Below are positions 25,978 to 34,373 of a stretch of DNA of 35,589 nucleotides, in pieces. Numbering within the stretch: position 1 is the stretch's first letter; every line of letters starts with the position of its first letter. This DNA comes from DATBGS01 sp036557885. GTDB taxonomy: Bacteria; Chloroflexota; Ktedonobacteria; Ktedonobacterales; DATBGS01. Made by a program: the position numbers and the translations under genes. Under the pieces are notes generated by a model. That model worked only from the letters and a program-made list of their open reading frames with translations, was not told where the DNA came from and searched no databases. Where the stretch lies: contig DATBGS010000052.1 in NCBI GenBank assembly GCA_036557885.1, forward strand, positions 1 through 35,589, written 5' to 3'.

Positions 25978-27231
25978 CTATGCCCCGCCCTTCGAGCGCC
26001 GACCAGCATCTGGCGCTACAAGTGCGGCTTGGTCATCAGGGCGCAACGCAGCGATGGCCTCGGCCAGTTGGTCTATCTCTTCAACCGTGTTGTAGAACCC
26101 AAGCGAGACGCGATTCACCGCTGGCGACATCAGCTCTCGGATGATGATATTCTTCTCGCGCAGCTTTGTTGATACGTCTGGCGGAGCCATCCCGTCCACC
26201 GTAAAATGCACCAGTCCGGCCAGGTTCTCTTTGGAGGAATGCATCGTCACGCCATCAATGGAGCGCAAGGTGCGATGGCAATAGCGCCCCAGCGTCGCCA
26301 CGCGATCATAAATCCACTCCAGGCCAACATCCTCAAGCAGCCAGGTCAGACTGGTAATAAAAGCACGAATACCTGGCGGGTACAGGGTTGCTGCTTCAAA
26401 ACGCTGGGCACCATCCGAAGGCACAAAGTACCCTTCGAGGCTGCCCATGCCGCGTTTGACGCCCGCGTAGCCCAGATAGGTTGGCTTAATATCAGTCAGC
26501 CGATCTTTGCGCACAAAGAGCGCGCCGGTGCCATCGGGTCCACACAGCCATTTCTGCCCGGAGCAGGCATAGGCATCTACACCGAGATCGTAGACATTCG
26601 AGGGCACCATGCCACAGGATTGCGCTGCATCGCAGATGAACAGGGCGCCAGCGCGATGCGTGATCTCGGCCAATTCCCGAATGGGCAGCGTCATTCCGGT
26701 AGCCCAGGACACATGCGAAAGCGACACCACCCTGGTGCGCGACGTAATCGCCTGCTTTAACGCTTCCAGCGGGTCAATGTGCGGCAGGCCAATATCGGTC
26801 ATGCGCAGGCGGACTCCGTAGCGCGTGCTGAGCAGATAGGCCGGGTGAAGGATGCCAGGGTGCTCGGTGTTGGCCGTGACCAGTTCATCGCCCTTCTGCC
26901 AATCCAGACCCATGAGGGCGATATTCATGCCCTCGGTGGTGTTATGGGTCAGGGCAACCTCCAGCGGGTCGCATCCCAGAATGGCTGCTATTTTCGCGCG
27001 CGCCACGCCAAACGACTCGAACATACGCATAATGACAGGCAGGCTCGCCCGGCCCTCATTAAGCTCCGCTTCGGCAGCCTGCACCAGCGCCTCGTGGCTG
27101 CGCCGGGGAAGCGGCCCGTTCGTGCCTGTGTTCATATAGAGTTGTTTTTGCACAGCGGGCAATTCAGAACGAATCCGGTCTATTTTTTCCTGATCTTCAG
27201 CATGCTTTTTCCGCGATGAATGCTCGGCCAT
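25978..27231 (-). CDS. Class V aminotransferase (isopenicillin N epimerase/cysteine desulfurase-like)
   Basis: A 417-residue PLP enzyme. The Schiff-base lysine is Lys227 in SGQKWLCGPDGTGALF; VCDAAQS-type binding appears as FICDAAQSCGMVP, and ALTHNTTEGMN binds the PLP phosphate. The closest layout is the CefD-like epimerase/selenocysteine-lyase group; a true IscS cysteine loop is not obvious. The frame is open to 27321, but the ATG at 27231 has GAGGA upstream and is preferred. The last residues (VAPDAGRRSKGGA) are encoded by a REP-like element at 25995, so the C-terminus seems to be altered by an insertion. The substrate is unknown. Confidence 0.9.
   Translation of the reverse strand: MAEHSSRKKHAEDQEKIDRIRSELPAVQKQLYMNTGTNGPLPRRSHEALVQAAEAELNEGRASLPVIMRMFESFGVARAKIAAILGCDPLEVALTHNTTEGMNIALMGLDWQKGDELVTANTEHPGILHPAYLLSTRYGVRLRMTDIGLPHIDPLEALKQAITSRTRVVSLSHVSWATGMTLPIRELAEITHRAGALFICDAAQSCGMVPSNVYDLGVDAYACSGQKWLCGPDGTGALFVRKDRLTDIKPTYLGYAGVKRGMGSLEGYFVPSDGAQRFEAATLYPPGIRAFITSLTWLLEDVGLEWIYDRVATLGRYCHRTLRSIDGVTMHSSKENLAGLVHFTVDGMAPPDVSTKLREKNIIIRELMSPAVNRVSLGFYNTVEEIDQLAEAIAALRPDDQAALVAPDAGRRSKGGA
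25995..26021 (-). repeat. Single REP-like unit inside the 3' end of the aminotransferase gene
   Basis: On the - strand it reads TTGTAGC followed by a bulged hairpin: AGCG/CGCT and CCAG-CAT-CTGG. The TTGTAGC foot is shared with the units at 16399 and 32570. It codes part of the last dozen residues of the protein. Confidence 0.45.
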
Positions 27232-27512
27232 TGGTTCGTATCCTCGTTTTCTCGTAGTTTGAAAAACCAGGCGGCTGTTCTCTGGTGCTCCACTTTGAGC
27301 ATGGGCTGCGATGGGGCACATCCGCCCGGTTCTTTGCGCTAATCATAGGATACTCCCATCACCCCTTTGTATGCCACCCCCAATCTCAAGATCTCTGCGT
27401 TGTTCTGGTTACTTCCTCTGATGGCGGAATCATACAGGAGTGGGCGGCATTGGTGGCATAGTTCTCGCCACATTTCCTCTGCATCACGGCGACTATTTTG
27501 AGAGGTGCCATC

Positions 27513-28277
27513 ATGCCTGTTCAGTCGTTCAGGCCCTTCCAGAAACGTTGGGCCGCTTTCTTCATTCTGGCGCTTGTTGGGGTTGTGCTTTTGGCTGGAT
27601 GCACCACAACAACGATCACAACAGGCTCATCAAGCTCATCAAGCGCGGATGACCTTCAGCAGCAGGTGATCAACGCCATTGGGAAAGCGCAGCCTTCGGT
27701 GGTTGAAATCCAGGGCAGAAGCCTGCAAGGAAGAGGCATCGGCTCCGGGGTAATCCTGACCGCCGATGGCTACATTATCACCAACGATCATGTGGTGCGT
27801 GATTTCGACTCGTTCAAGGTGCAATTAAAGAATGACATCAGCGTGCCCGCCCAATTAGTTGGGGAAGCGCCCGATGATGACCTGGCCGTGCTGAAGATCA
27901 ACATGAAGAACCTCACACCAATTACTGCTGGTGATTCGGACAAGCTGAAAGTTGGGCAGTTTGTCGTGGCAGTGGGCAATCCACTGGGGCTATCGGAGAC
28001 AGCGACTATTGGCATTGTGAGCGCCTTAAATCGTACTGCCAGCGAGGGACCGGAGGGTCCAGCCGCGCAGTTGACGGGGCTAATTCAGACCAGCGCTCCC
28101 ATCAATCCAGGGAACAGCGGGGGCGCGCTTGTTGATCTCCAGGGACATTGGGTCGGGATACCCACCCTGGGCGCCGTTGACCCAACGGTGGGCGCGCCTG
28201 CCAACGGGATTGGCTTTGCCATCCCGGTCAATCGCGCAACGAAGGTGGCCCAGCAAATTATTCAAGGTGGCTCATGA
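27513..28277 (+). CDS. Trypsin-like (HtrA/S1C) serine protease, lipoprotein without PDZ domain
   Basis: A 254-residue predicted lipoprotein. A short positively charged N-terminus and hydrophobic stretch end in lipobox L27-A28-G29-C30, followed by a Ser/Thr-rich linker. The protease domain carries His93 (NDHVV), Asp123 (DDDLAVLKI) and Ser202 (INPGNSGGAL), a complete triad of the DegP/HtrA type. The protein stops right after the protease domain, so there is no PDZ domain. The ATG at 27513 follows GAGAGG; a TTG at 27498 is in frame but less likely. It should act on the outer face of the cell membrane, perhaps in envelope protein quality control. Its neighbour is another lipoprotein gene. Confidence 0.9.
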   Translation: MPVQSFRPFQKRWAAFFILALVGVVLLAGCTTTTITTGSSSSSSADDLQQQVINAIGKAQPSVVEIQGRSLQGRGIGSGVILTADGYIITNDHVVRDFDSFKVQLKNDISVPAQLVGEAPDDDLAVLKINMKNLTPITAGDSDKLKVGQFVVAVGNPLGLSETATIGIVSALNRTASEGPEGPAAQLTGLIQTSAPINPGNSGGALVDLQGHWVGIPTLGAVDPTVGAPANGIGFAIPVNRATKVAQQIIQGGS

Positions 28278-28456
28278 TGCTCCTGCAATCCACGCCAGTG
28301 AACCTGCGCACGATTTTACTGTGGCGCTGCTCACACCCTTTCGCTCAAGACAGGTGTCTCCTGCTATCATAGCAACAGCTCAATGATGTACACTGACCTC
28401 TCTTTTCTGGAATGCTGTAGGGAATGGCCGGTTTTTGCCGTCTCTAAGAACAGAAA

Positions 28457-28488
28457 GGCTTCTCTGAGAGTACCCACTCAGAGAAGCC
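28457..28488. other. Perfect 12-bp inverted repeat upstream of the GerMN gene
   Basis: GGCTTCTCTGAG and CTCAGAGAAGCC around an 8-base loop, about 50 bases before the ATG at 28541 and 180 bases after the protease gene. No T-run follows directly (cgatgatttctt), so it is either a weak terminator of the protease gene, an mRNA leader hairpin or an operator. Confidence 0.55.
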
Positions 28489-28540
28489 CGATGATTTCTT
28501 GAAAGCAGCAGTAATTCCACGTTCAAGGGAGGCTCCAGCC

Positions 28541-29245
28541 ATGAAACGTTTCTTCGTTCCTCCAATCACTTCAGTTGCTCAGGCGCCCCAGCGATGGTAC
28601 CGCCGTTTCTTTAGCGCAGCCGGAGTGCTGCCTCTGGCAATGCTGACGCTGGTTCTGGCCGCCTGCGCTGCTCCAGGCGCGTCCAGCACTGCCGCTAGCG
28701 CAGCAACGAGCCAGGCGCTTATTGTGCCAGTGACCACCGTCAACGAGCAGTACGAAATTGCTCCGCAGACAGACAGCACCTCCAGCGCGAAAAGTTATCT
28801 CATCAAGGTGTTCTTTTCAAAATTTGGGGACTCGGACAACAGCGCTGTGTATGCGGTAGACCGCTTCTCGCCGTCTCTGGCGGTGGCGACCTTTGCGCTG
28901 CAATCGCTGATTGCCGGGCCGACGCTTTCAGAGCGCGAGGCGGGCTATTACACAGAGTGGAATAGCACCCTTTCCGGTCCTTCATCCTGCAATGGGTCGC
29001 ATCCCAACGGCGGGCCAGATTTCAAACTCACGCTGAATACCAAAGGGGCGACGCCAGAGCAGGGGACGGCCACCGTTCAATTCTGCCGGGCGTACAGCAG
29101 CGGAGGCATCGGCACAGATGCCCGCGTGACGACGGAGATCACGGCAACGCTGAAACAGTTCACCAACATTAAGAAAGTCGTCATTCTTTCGCAGAGCGGG
29201 CAGTGCATCGGGGATGAGAGCGGCCAGAACCTCTGCTTGAAGTAG
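28541..29245 (+). CDS. GerMN-domain lipoprotein
   Basis: A 234-residue predicted lipoprotein with lipobox L39-A40-A41-C42 after an unusually long N-region. The folded part from about residue 85 matches the GerMN (sporulation/germination, GerM-like) pattern: YLIKVFFSKFG, AVYAVDRF, ALQSLIAGPTLSEREAGYY, then LNTKGATPEQGTATVQF and TLKQFTNIKKVVI at the end. GerM acts at the membrane during spore formation in Firmicutes; elsewhere the domain occurs in lipoproteins of unknown role. Four cysteines in the mature part could form disulfides. The ATG at 28541 follows AAGGGAGG by eight bases. A strong terminator follows. Confidence 0.85.
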   Translation: MKRFFVPPITSVAQAPQRWYRRFFSAAGVLPLAMLTLVLAACAAPGASSTAASAATSQALIVPVTTVNEQYEIAPQTDSTSSAKSYLIKVFFSKFGDSDNSAVYAVDRFSPSLAVATFALQSLIAGPTLSEREAGYYTEWNSTLSGPSSCNGSHPNGGPDFKLTLNTKGATPEQGTATVQFCRAYSSGGIGTDARVTTEITATLKQFTNIKKVVILSQSGQCIGDESGQNLCLK

Positions 29246-29255
29246 CCAGCGAGAG

Positions 29256-29290
29256 GGTTGGGCATGCCCAACATGCCCAACCTTTTTCTT
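29256..29290 (+). terminator. Strong intrinsic terminator after the GerMN gene
   Basis: An 11-bp perfect stem GGTTGGGCATG / CATGCCCAACC, loop CCCAA, then TTTTTCTTT, starting 11 bases after the stop codon. Confidence 0.92.
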
Positions 29291-29354
29291 TCCGCTGGGG
29301 AGCATGCGTTACAGAATAGAACACGAGAGATTCAGTCATCCTTGCCACATGCGC

Positions 29355-29360
29355 TATACT
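29355..29360 (+). promoter_or_regulatory. Possible -10 box directly in front of the AlkZ-like gene
   Basis: TATACT ends five bases before the ATG at 29366. No Shine-Dalgarno is present, which suggests a leaderless transcript. The -35 region (ttcagt) is poor. Confidence 0.4.
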
Positions 29361-29365
29361 CACGA

Positions 29366-30445
29366 ATGATGAACACCTCCACAATTGCGCACCAACGACT
29401 CCTCAGCCAGCATATCGCGGGGACGCCATCCAAGACGCCAGGCGAGGTCGTGCAGTGGCTTGGCGCTGTCCAGGCCCAGGACTACGAGGCGGCAAAATGG
29501 GCGGTGGGTCTGCGCACCCTGGGTACGACGGATGCCGACGTTGAGCAGGCTATCAGCAATGGCGCTCTCCTCCGCACGCATGTGCTGCGACCCACCTGGC
29601 ATTTTGTGACGCCTGAAGATATTCGCTGGATGCTTGGGCTTACCGCTCCGCGCGTCAACGCCGCCAGCGCGTACTATTATCGCGCGCTTGAATTAGATGA
29701 TCAGCTCTTTCAACGCAGCAACGCAGTGCTGGAACAAGCGTTGCAGGGAGGCAAGCACCTTACAAGGACAGAGCTTCTAGCCGCATTACAGCAAGCTGGC
29801 GTGAATACGGAAGGATTGCGTTCTGCGTATCTCATGATGCGTGCTGAATTAGATGGCGTAATTTGCAGCGGGGCGCGACGTGGCAAACAAATCACCTACG
29901 CGCTGCTGTCCGAGCGAGCGCCCCAGGCCAAGGCGCTCGCGCGTGAGGAAGCCCTGGAGAAGCTCACCACGCGCTACTTTACAGGTCATGGGCCAGCCAC
30001 CGTACAGGATTTTGTCTGGTGGTCTGGGCTGACCACCACCGACGCGAAGGCGGGACTCGAACTGGCGAAAGCGCATCTCGCGCAAGAAGTGATCGAGGGA
30101 ACCGCCTACTGGTTTGCCGCGTCTTTGTCGCCAGTGCAAGACCTCCCTCCGAGCGCGTATTTACTGCCCAATTATGATGAATATATCGTTGGCTATGCTG
30201 ATCGCGGCGCCATTTTTGACCCAGCAAACGCGCATAAGCTGGACGCTCGTGGCAGCGTGCTCGCTCAACATACAATGGTAAGCAATGGCCGGATTGTAGG
30301 CACCTGGAAACGAACACTCCAAAAAGGGCAGGCTCTTCTTGCGTTCAGCCCTTTCACAGCATTGAGTGAAGACGAGCATCAGGCGTTTCTCCACCCAGCA
30401 GCACACTTCAGTCGCTTTACCAGGTTGCCCGTTACCTCCTTATAG
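29366..30445 (+). CDS. Winged-helix DNA-binding protein, AlkZ/YcaQ-like (HTH_42) family
   Basis: A 359-residue protein of the AlkZ-like DNA glycosylase superfamily, whose characterised members unhook interstrand crosslinks or remove azinomycin-type lesions. The hallmark Q-x-Q motif is in WLGAVQAQDYEAAKWAVGLR near residue 35. Tandem winged-helix regions follow (LRPTWHFVTPEDIRWML, TGHGPATVQDFVWWSGL) and the conserved LLPNYDEYIVGYADR and WKRTL motifs near the end. The start is at a double ATG (29366 and 29369) with no ribosome-binding site; the longer frame from 29258 crosses the terminator and is rejected. Actual glycosylase activity is unproven for this branch. Confidence 0.85.
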   Translation: MMNTSTIAHQRLLSQHIAGTPSKTPGEVVQWLGAVQAQDYEAAKWAVGLRTLGTTDADVEQAISNGALLRTHVLRPTWHFVTPEDIRWMLGLTAPRVNAASAYYYRALELDDQLFQRSNAVLEQALQGGKHLTRTELLAALQQAGVNTEGLRSAYLMMRAELDGVICSGARRGKQITYALLSERAPQAKALAREEALEKLTTRYFTGHGPATVQDFVWWSGLTTTDAKAGLELAKAHLAQEVIEGTAYWFAASLSPVQDLPPSAYLLPNYDEYIVGYADRGAIFDPANAHKLDARGSVLAQHTMVSNGRIVGTWKRTLQKGQALLAFSPFTALSEDEHQAFLHPAAHFSRFTRLPVTSL

Positions 30446-30584
30446 CATTCAGATTATCGGTACATTCGGGCCAACCGCTTTGTAAAAGGCAGCCAAACTG
30501 TCCCTCATGGAGTAAGATAATCACACACGCCGACGCTGCCAGGCAGTAGGCAGGCCTTATCATATCTTCAGGAGGTGCAATCGC

Positions 30585-32549
30585 ATGTCCGCCCGCCAAA
30601 ACGTTCATTTGAGCCATCCTTTTGAACCTGGGCAGACTATAAAAGAGTCTCACCCAAAAGGCTTTACCGTGAAGGGCTTCTGGCGTGCCGCTGCTTTCAT
30701 GGGTGGGCTGACCGTTCTGGTCATAGTTGGTCTGGCGGTTTCCAGCAATGATGCGCGCGCCCCCATCAGTGGTATCGGACAAACGCTCGCCGCGCTGGGC
30801 GCGCTGGGGGGAGGTCTTTGGGCGAGCAGGCGCGTCCCAGCAGGACGAGCGCGCTGGGCAGTGCGCTTTCTCTCCAGTTCAATGGCCTTTTACCTTGTTG
30901 GCAATGTGGTTGTCATTGTCTTTCCTGTCTCTCAGGTCAACTATCAGCCAGGGATTGTTTCTGCTGGTTTATTTATTTGCTTTTATGTCTGCCTGGCTGT
31001 TGGTACGATTTTGCTGCCTTCGGCCCCCACAACGACAGCACGGCAGGTGCGCTTGCTGCTCGACGTGAGTATTGTCATTGGCGCATTGCTTGGCCCTGTG
31101 CTGGTCTTCCTGATTATTCCGCGCTTTGTTTCTGGCAACCCTTCAGACGCTGTTTATATCGCCTACCCGCTCGCCGATACCTCGCTGGTGCTGGTGGCAG
31201 CCATACAGCTTGTACGCGGCATTCAACGCGCATATCGTCCGTCCTTCTTTTGGCTGGCGCTGGGGATGCTTTTTTTCGTCTATGCGGATACGAGCTTCAA
31301 CGTGGTCACGCTCCCAGTATACAGCGCGGGGGCCAGCGCAACATTTGGTATCCCCTGGATAGACCCCTTCTGGGTTGCCGGGCTTTTTGGCTTTGCACTT
31401 GCCGCGCTCTCGCTGTTGATTCGGGCCAGCGAAGAGGAGCCTTTTGCCTGGCTGAACCGCCTGGCTGAGCAGCTTGGCCGCATCCGAGCCTCGCGCCTTT
31501 TGCCACAGTTCCTCCTCCTCGCGCTGCCTGTGGCGATATTGTTTAGCCTGATCCTGTTTACGGTGGTTGACCCCTTCTCCACACTCTCCGATCAGCACGC
31601 GGCGCCCACAGTGGCGCTTTTGACGCTGGTGGTGGTGCTGCTGATTCTGATTCGTCAATTGCTCACCATGAGCGATCTGGTGGATGCGCGCATTGCGGTT
31701 GAGCGTGCCCAACAGCTTGACGGCCTGAAAGACCAATTCATCACCAGCGTCAACCATGAACTGCGCACGCCGATGATGACGATGCAGGGCTATATTGAAA
31801 TCCTTTCCGAACTGCAAGACAAGGCTTCGCTGGAAAAACGGACACAGATGCTTGAGCGGGCGCAACGCGCGAACACCGCCCTGGTGCAACTGCTCAAAAA
31901 TATTTTGGATGTACGCAACATTGACCAGGAAGCCGGTGATTTTACCCCTGAGTCGGTCAATGTTCGGGAGGCAGCACAGGCTGCTTTGTCGCTCATTGAC
32001 CCACGCGAAGGGAATCTGGCCGAGCGACGGCTCTATTGGAGTGTTTCGCCAAACTTGCAGGTCTGGGGCGACCCCGTGCACCTCCAGCAAGTCTTAACCA
32101 ATTTGCTCTCTAACGCCATCAAATATTCCACCCCAGGAACTGCTGTCACGCTGATAGCGCGGCCCTTTGTGGAGAAAACGTCCCGATTCATGCTGCTGAG
32201 CAGCACTCCTAAAAGGCAAATGGTCGAGATTACAGTGCATGATGAAGGACTGGGGATTCCACCTGAGCAGATTCCTTTTCTCTTCCGGCGTTTTGTGCGT
32301 TTGCCGCGCGATATTGCCAGCAAGGTTCGGGGCACCGGCCTGGGCCTGTATCTCTGCCGCCTTTTCGTTGAGGCAATGGGTGGGGTGATCTGGGTAGAAA
32401 GCTCTGGTGTTCCAGGGGAGGGTTCTACCTTCTATCTGCGCTTGCCTGTGCAGCCAACTGAACCACTCACTTCAACCCAGCCGCACCCTGCGGTACAGCC
32501 CGGCGAGAGGGCAACTGAGGGGGCAAGTAGCAGCGCTAGCGCTCTCTGA
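30585..32549 (+). CDS. Integral membrane sensor histidine kinase
   Basis: A 654-residue kinase with about ten hydrophobic segments (residues 32-370), a membrane sensor I do not recognise as a named domain. It is followed by HisKA with SVNHELRTPMMTMQGY (phospho-acceptor His391), N-box LTNLLSNAIKYS, G1 HDEGLGIP and G2 GTGLGLYLC. The last 35 residues are Pro/Thr/Ser-rich and disordered. The ATG follows CAGGAGGT, a near-ideal ribosome-binding site. No response regulator is adjacent, so it is an orphan. It is convergent with the MFS gene, with a REP-like hairpin between them. Confidence 0.93.
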   Translation: MSARQNVHLSHPFEPGQTIKESHPKGFTVKGFWRAAAFMGGLTVLVIVGLAVSSNDARAPISGIGQTLAALGALGGGLWASRRVPAGRARWAVRFLSSSMAFYLVGNVVVIVFPVSQVNYQPGIVSAGLFICFYVCLAVGTILLPSAPTTTARQVRLLLDVSIVIGALLGPVLVFLIIPRFVSGNPSDAVYIAYPLADTSLVLVAAIQLVRGIQRAYRPSFFWLALGMLFFVYADTSFNVVTLPVYSAGASATFGIPWIDPFWVAGLFGFALAALSLLIRASEEEPFAWLNRLAEQLGRIRASRLLPQFLLLALPVAILFSLILFTVVDPFSTLSDQHAAPTVALLTLVVVLLILIRQLLTMSDLVDARIAVERAQQLDGLKDQFITSVNHELRTPMMTMQGYIEILSELQDKASLEKRTQMLERAQRANTALVQLLKNILDVRNIDQEAGDFTPESVNVREAAQAALSLIDPREGNLAERRLYWSVSPNLQVWGDPVHLQQVLTNLLSNAIKYSTPGTAVTLIARPFVEKTSRFMLLSSTPKRQMVEITVHDEGLGIPPEQIPFLFRRFVRLPRDIASKVRGTGLGLYLCRLFVEAMGGVIWVESSGVPGEGSTFYLRLPVQPTEPLTSTQPHPAVQPGERATEGASSSASAL

Positions 32550-32568
32550 GGCTGGTCGGCCAGGTTGC

Positions 32569-32593
32569 TTGTAGCACCGGCCAGAGGCCGGTG
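32569..32593 (+). repeat. Single REP-like unit between convergent genes
   Basis: TTGTAG followed by a perfect 8-bp hairpin CACCGGCC-AGA-GGCCGGTG (32575-32593). It shares the TTGTAGC foot and GC-rich hairpin with the elements at 16399 and 23889, and sits in the 59-base gap between the histidine kinase and MFS genes, where it may end both transcripts. Confidence 0.65.
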
Positions 32594-32608
32594 AGCGTGA
32601 CTGAATGG

Positions 32609-33889
32609 TTATTCAAGGCGAGGCGCAGCAGGCGAGGCACGCAGGGCTGGGGTCTTGTAACGAATGGGCGATAGGCTGCCCAGCAGCGCGCAGAGGAGCA
32701 AGATGCCACCTAATGCCTCAAAAACAGGGGGCGTGCTGCCAATTGAAGCAGCCAGACCAGTAGAGGCAGCAGCGCCCACCGCCCCGCCAACCCAGATGGC
32801 CGTTTGCACGGCTGCGGCGACCCGGCCTTGCAGCGCGTCGGGGGTCATTTCCTGAAATATGGCTGAGCCGAGAATCTGCACGAGAATGTCCCCAAACGTG
32901 ATGCCCAGGCCCAGGGCAACCAGAAAGGCGCGGTTTGTCACCATGCCAATCGCAAACAAGCTCGCCCCTTGAATTGCCACCGCTGCCAGAAAGGTGACGC
33001 CAAAGCCAAGGCGCTTGCGCAAGAGCGGGGCAAGGATGCTGCCGCCAATGGCGCCAAGACCTCCCAGCCCCCAGATTAGCCCGATGGAGACGTTGCGATA
33101 GCCAAGCTCCTGCCGGAGATGATACACGAGGAGGTCAAACACTCCGCTGAGCACGCCATATCCGACCAGGCGGAAAAATGCCACCCAGAGCAAGGCGGGC
33201 TGCTGCAAGAGGTAGCGTGTTCCCGCAGAGAGGGCAGCAAAGCCGTTTTCTGCGCCTTCTTTCTGGGCGGGGGATTCATCGAAGGCGGGACGGAGCCGGA
33301 TTACCAGCAGGGTTCCCACCGAGAAGAGATAGGACGCCGCGTTGATGATCAGGACGATGAGGGCGCCTGGGATGGCAGCAGCGAGCGAAGCCGCCAGGAT
33401 TGGACCAAGCACAAAAGCGACAGCGAAACTGCCATTCATCAGACTGTTGGCCTGCACCAGTTGCTCCCGATATACTAAGCGGGGGATGCTGGCGGTGCCA
33501 GCAACTGTCGCGGCGATGCTCAAAAAGCCGAAGACTGGCGCCAGCACAAACAGCATGAGCGGTAAGGGGCCAAACATCTGCCAGAAGAACGGAATGGAGG
33601 CATAAGAGAGCGCCAAAAGCGCATCCAGCACCAGCATCATGCGGCGGCGGTCAATACGGTCTGCGAGGAGGCCAGAGATGATCCCTGCGATCAGGCTGCC
33701 GACGCCATTAAGCGCCGTCACCAGCCCCATTTGCCAGACTGAGTGGGTGGTTGCAAAGACAAGCAGCGGGGCGACAATAAAGGTCATTGTCGAACCGAGC
33801 AGCGAAATTGATTGACCCAGCCAGAAAAGGGCGAAGTCGCGGTTGCGCCACAAAGCCGGTGTGGAGGCCAGGCTGTCCTGGGTTTGCAT
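32609..33889 (-). CDS. MFS transporter (EntS/MFS_3-like exporter)
   Basis: A 426-residue major facilitator with about 12 transmembrane helices. The N-terminal NRDFALFWLGQSISLLGS opening and the loop LLADRIDRRRMML (motif A-like) between helices 2 and 3 are typical of the MFS_3 group that includes enterobactin and macrolide exporters. A soluble central loop (about 200-225) separates the halves. The start has AAAGGA upstream. It lies 37 bases downstream of the SnoaL-like gene on the same strand, probably in the same operon. The substrate is unknown; a small hydrophobic compound is the usual guess. Confidence 0.92.
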   Translation of the reverse strand: MQTQDSLASTPALWRNRDFALFWLGQSISLLGSTMTFIVAPLLVFATTHSVWQMGLVTALNGVGSLIAGIISGLLADRIDRRRMMLVLDALLALSYASIPFFWQMFGPLPLMLFVLAPVFGFLSIAATVAGTASIPRLVYREQLVQANSLMNGSFAVAFVLGPILAASLAAAIPGALIVLIINAASYLFSVGTLLVIRLRPAFDESPAQKEGAENGFAALSAGTRYLLQQPALLWVAFFRLVGYGVLSGVFDLLVYHLRQELGYRNVSIGLIWGLGGLGAIGGSILAPLLRKRLGFGVTFLAAVAIQGASLFAIGMVTNRAFLVALGLGITFGDILVQILGSAIFQEMTPDALQGRVAAAVQTAIWVGGAVGAAASTGLAASIGSTPPVFEALGGILLLCALLGSLSPIRYKTPALRASPAAPRLE

Positions 33890-33926
33890 CGTTGTCCTTT
33901 GTAGTAATGACCAGGGCCACGACTGG

Positions 33927-34373
33927 CTAAAACATGTCTATGATGCCCAATTGGGAAAGCATGCCCAGATCATCACCCGCGCCAATGTGCGAGATGATCT
34001 TGCCGGTGGCCGCGTCTACCGTAACACAGTGCACCTCTCTCCATCGCGCAAATCGCCCGGTTGGTGGCTTGCCAAACAGCGGGCCGCCTGTCATAGTGCC
34101 GCTTGCCATATACCAGCACCAGATTTGATTGCCAGCTATGACCTCATCTTGCTGGCGTTCAAAGCGAAGATCAGGCAGGGCTGCGCGCAGCTCTTCAAGA
34201 AAGCTCTTAAAGCTGGCCCGGTTGCCATCTCCTTCGTTTGGAAAAACATCGTGGTCAACGAAATCAGGATGAAACAGTTCGTCAATCAGTTCCAGATGAC
34301 CAGCGTTAATCACTTCGTCTATGGCTCGCCGCAGCACATTGGGTCCGCTCTGAGCCGGAGTTGGTTGGGACAC
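33927..34373 (-). CDS. SnoaL-like ester cyclase/polyketide-cyclase-fold protein
   Basis: A 148-residue NTF2-like fold protein. Visible family features are NVLRRAIDEVINAGHLELIDELFHPDF with FVDHDVFP, then SFKSFLEELRAALPDLRF and the closing VHCVTVDAATGKIISHIGAGDDLGMLSQLG. SnoaL itself closes the last ring of nogalamycin, but most relatives have no known substrate. The GTG at 34373 is chosen because AAGGAG lies nine bases upstream; an ATG at 34403 and a TTG at 34406 are in frame but have no ribosome-binding site. It is likely the first gene of a unit with the MFS exporter. Confidence 0.85.
   Translation of the reverse strand: MSQPTPAQSGPNVLRRAIDEVINAGHLELIDELFHPDFVDHDVFPNEGDGNRASFKSFLEELRAALPDLRFERQQDEVIAGNQIWCWYMASGTMTGGPLFGKPPTGRFARWREVHCVTVDAATGKIISHIGAGDDLGMLSQLGIIDMF

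Noticed and set aside
31143..32090. Long open frame on the - strand (315 codons)
   Set aside because: Fully antisense to the well-supported histidine kinase gene; composition is a shadow of it and shows no family motif.
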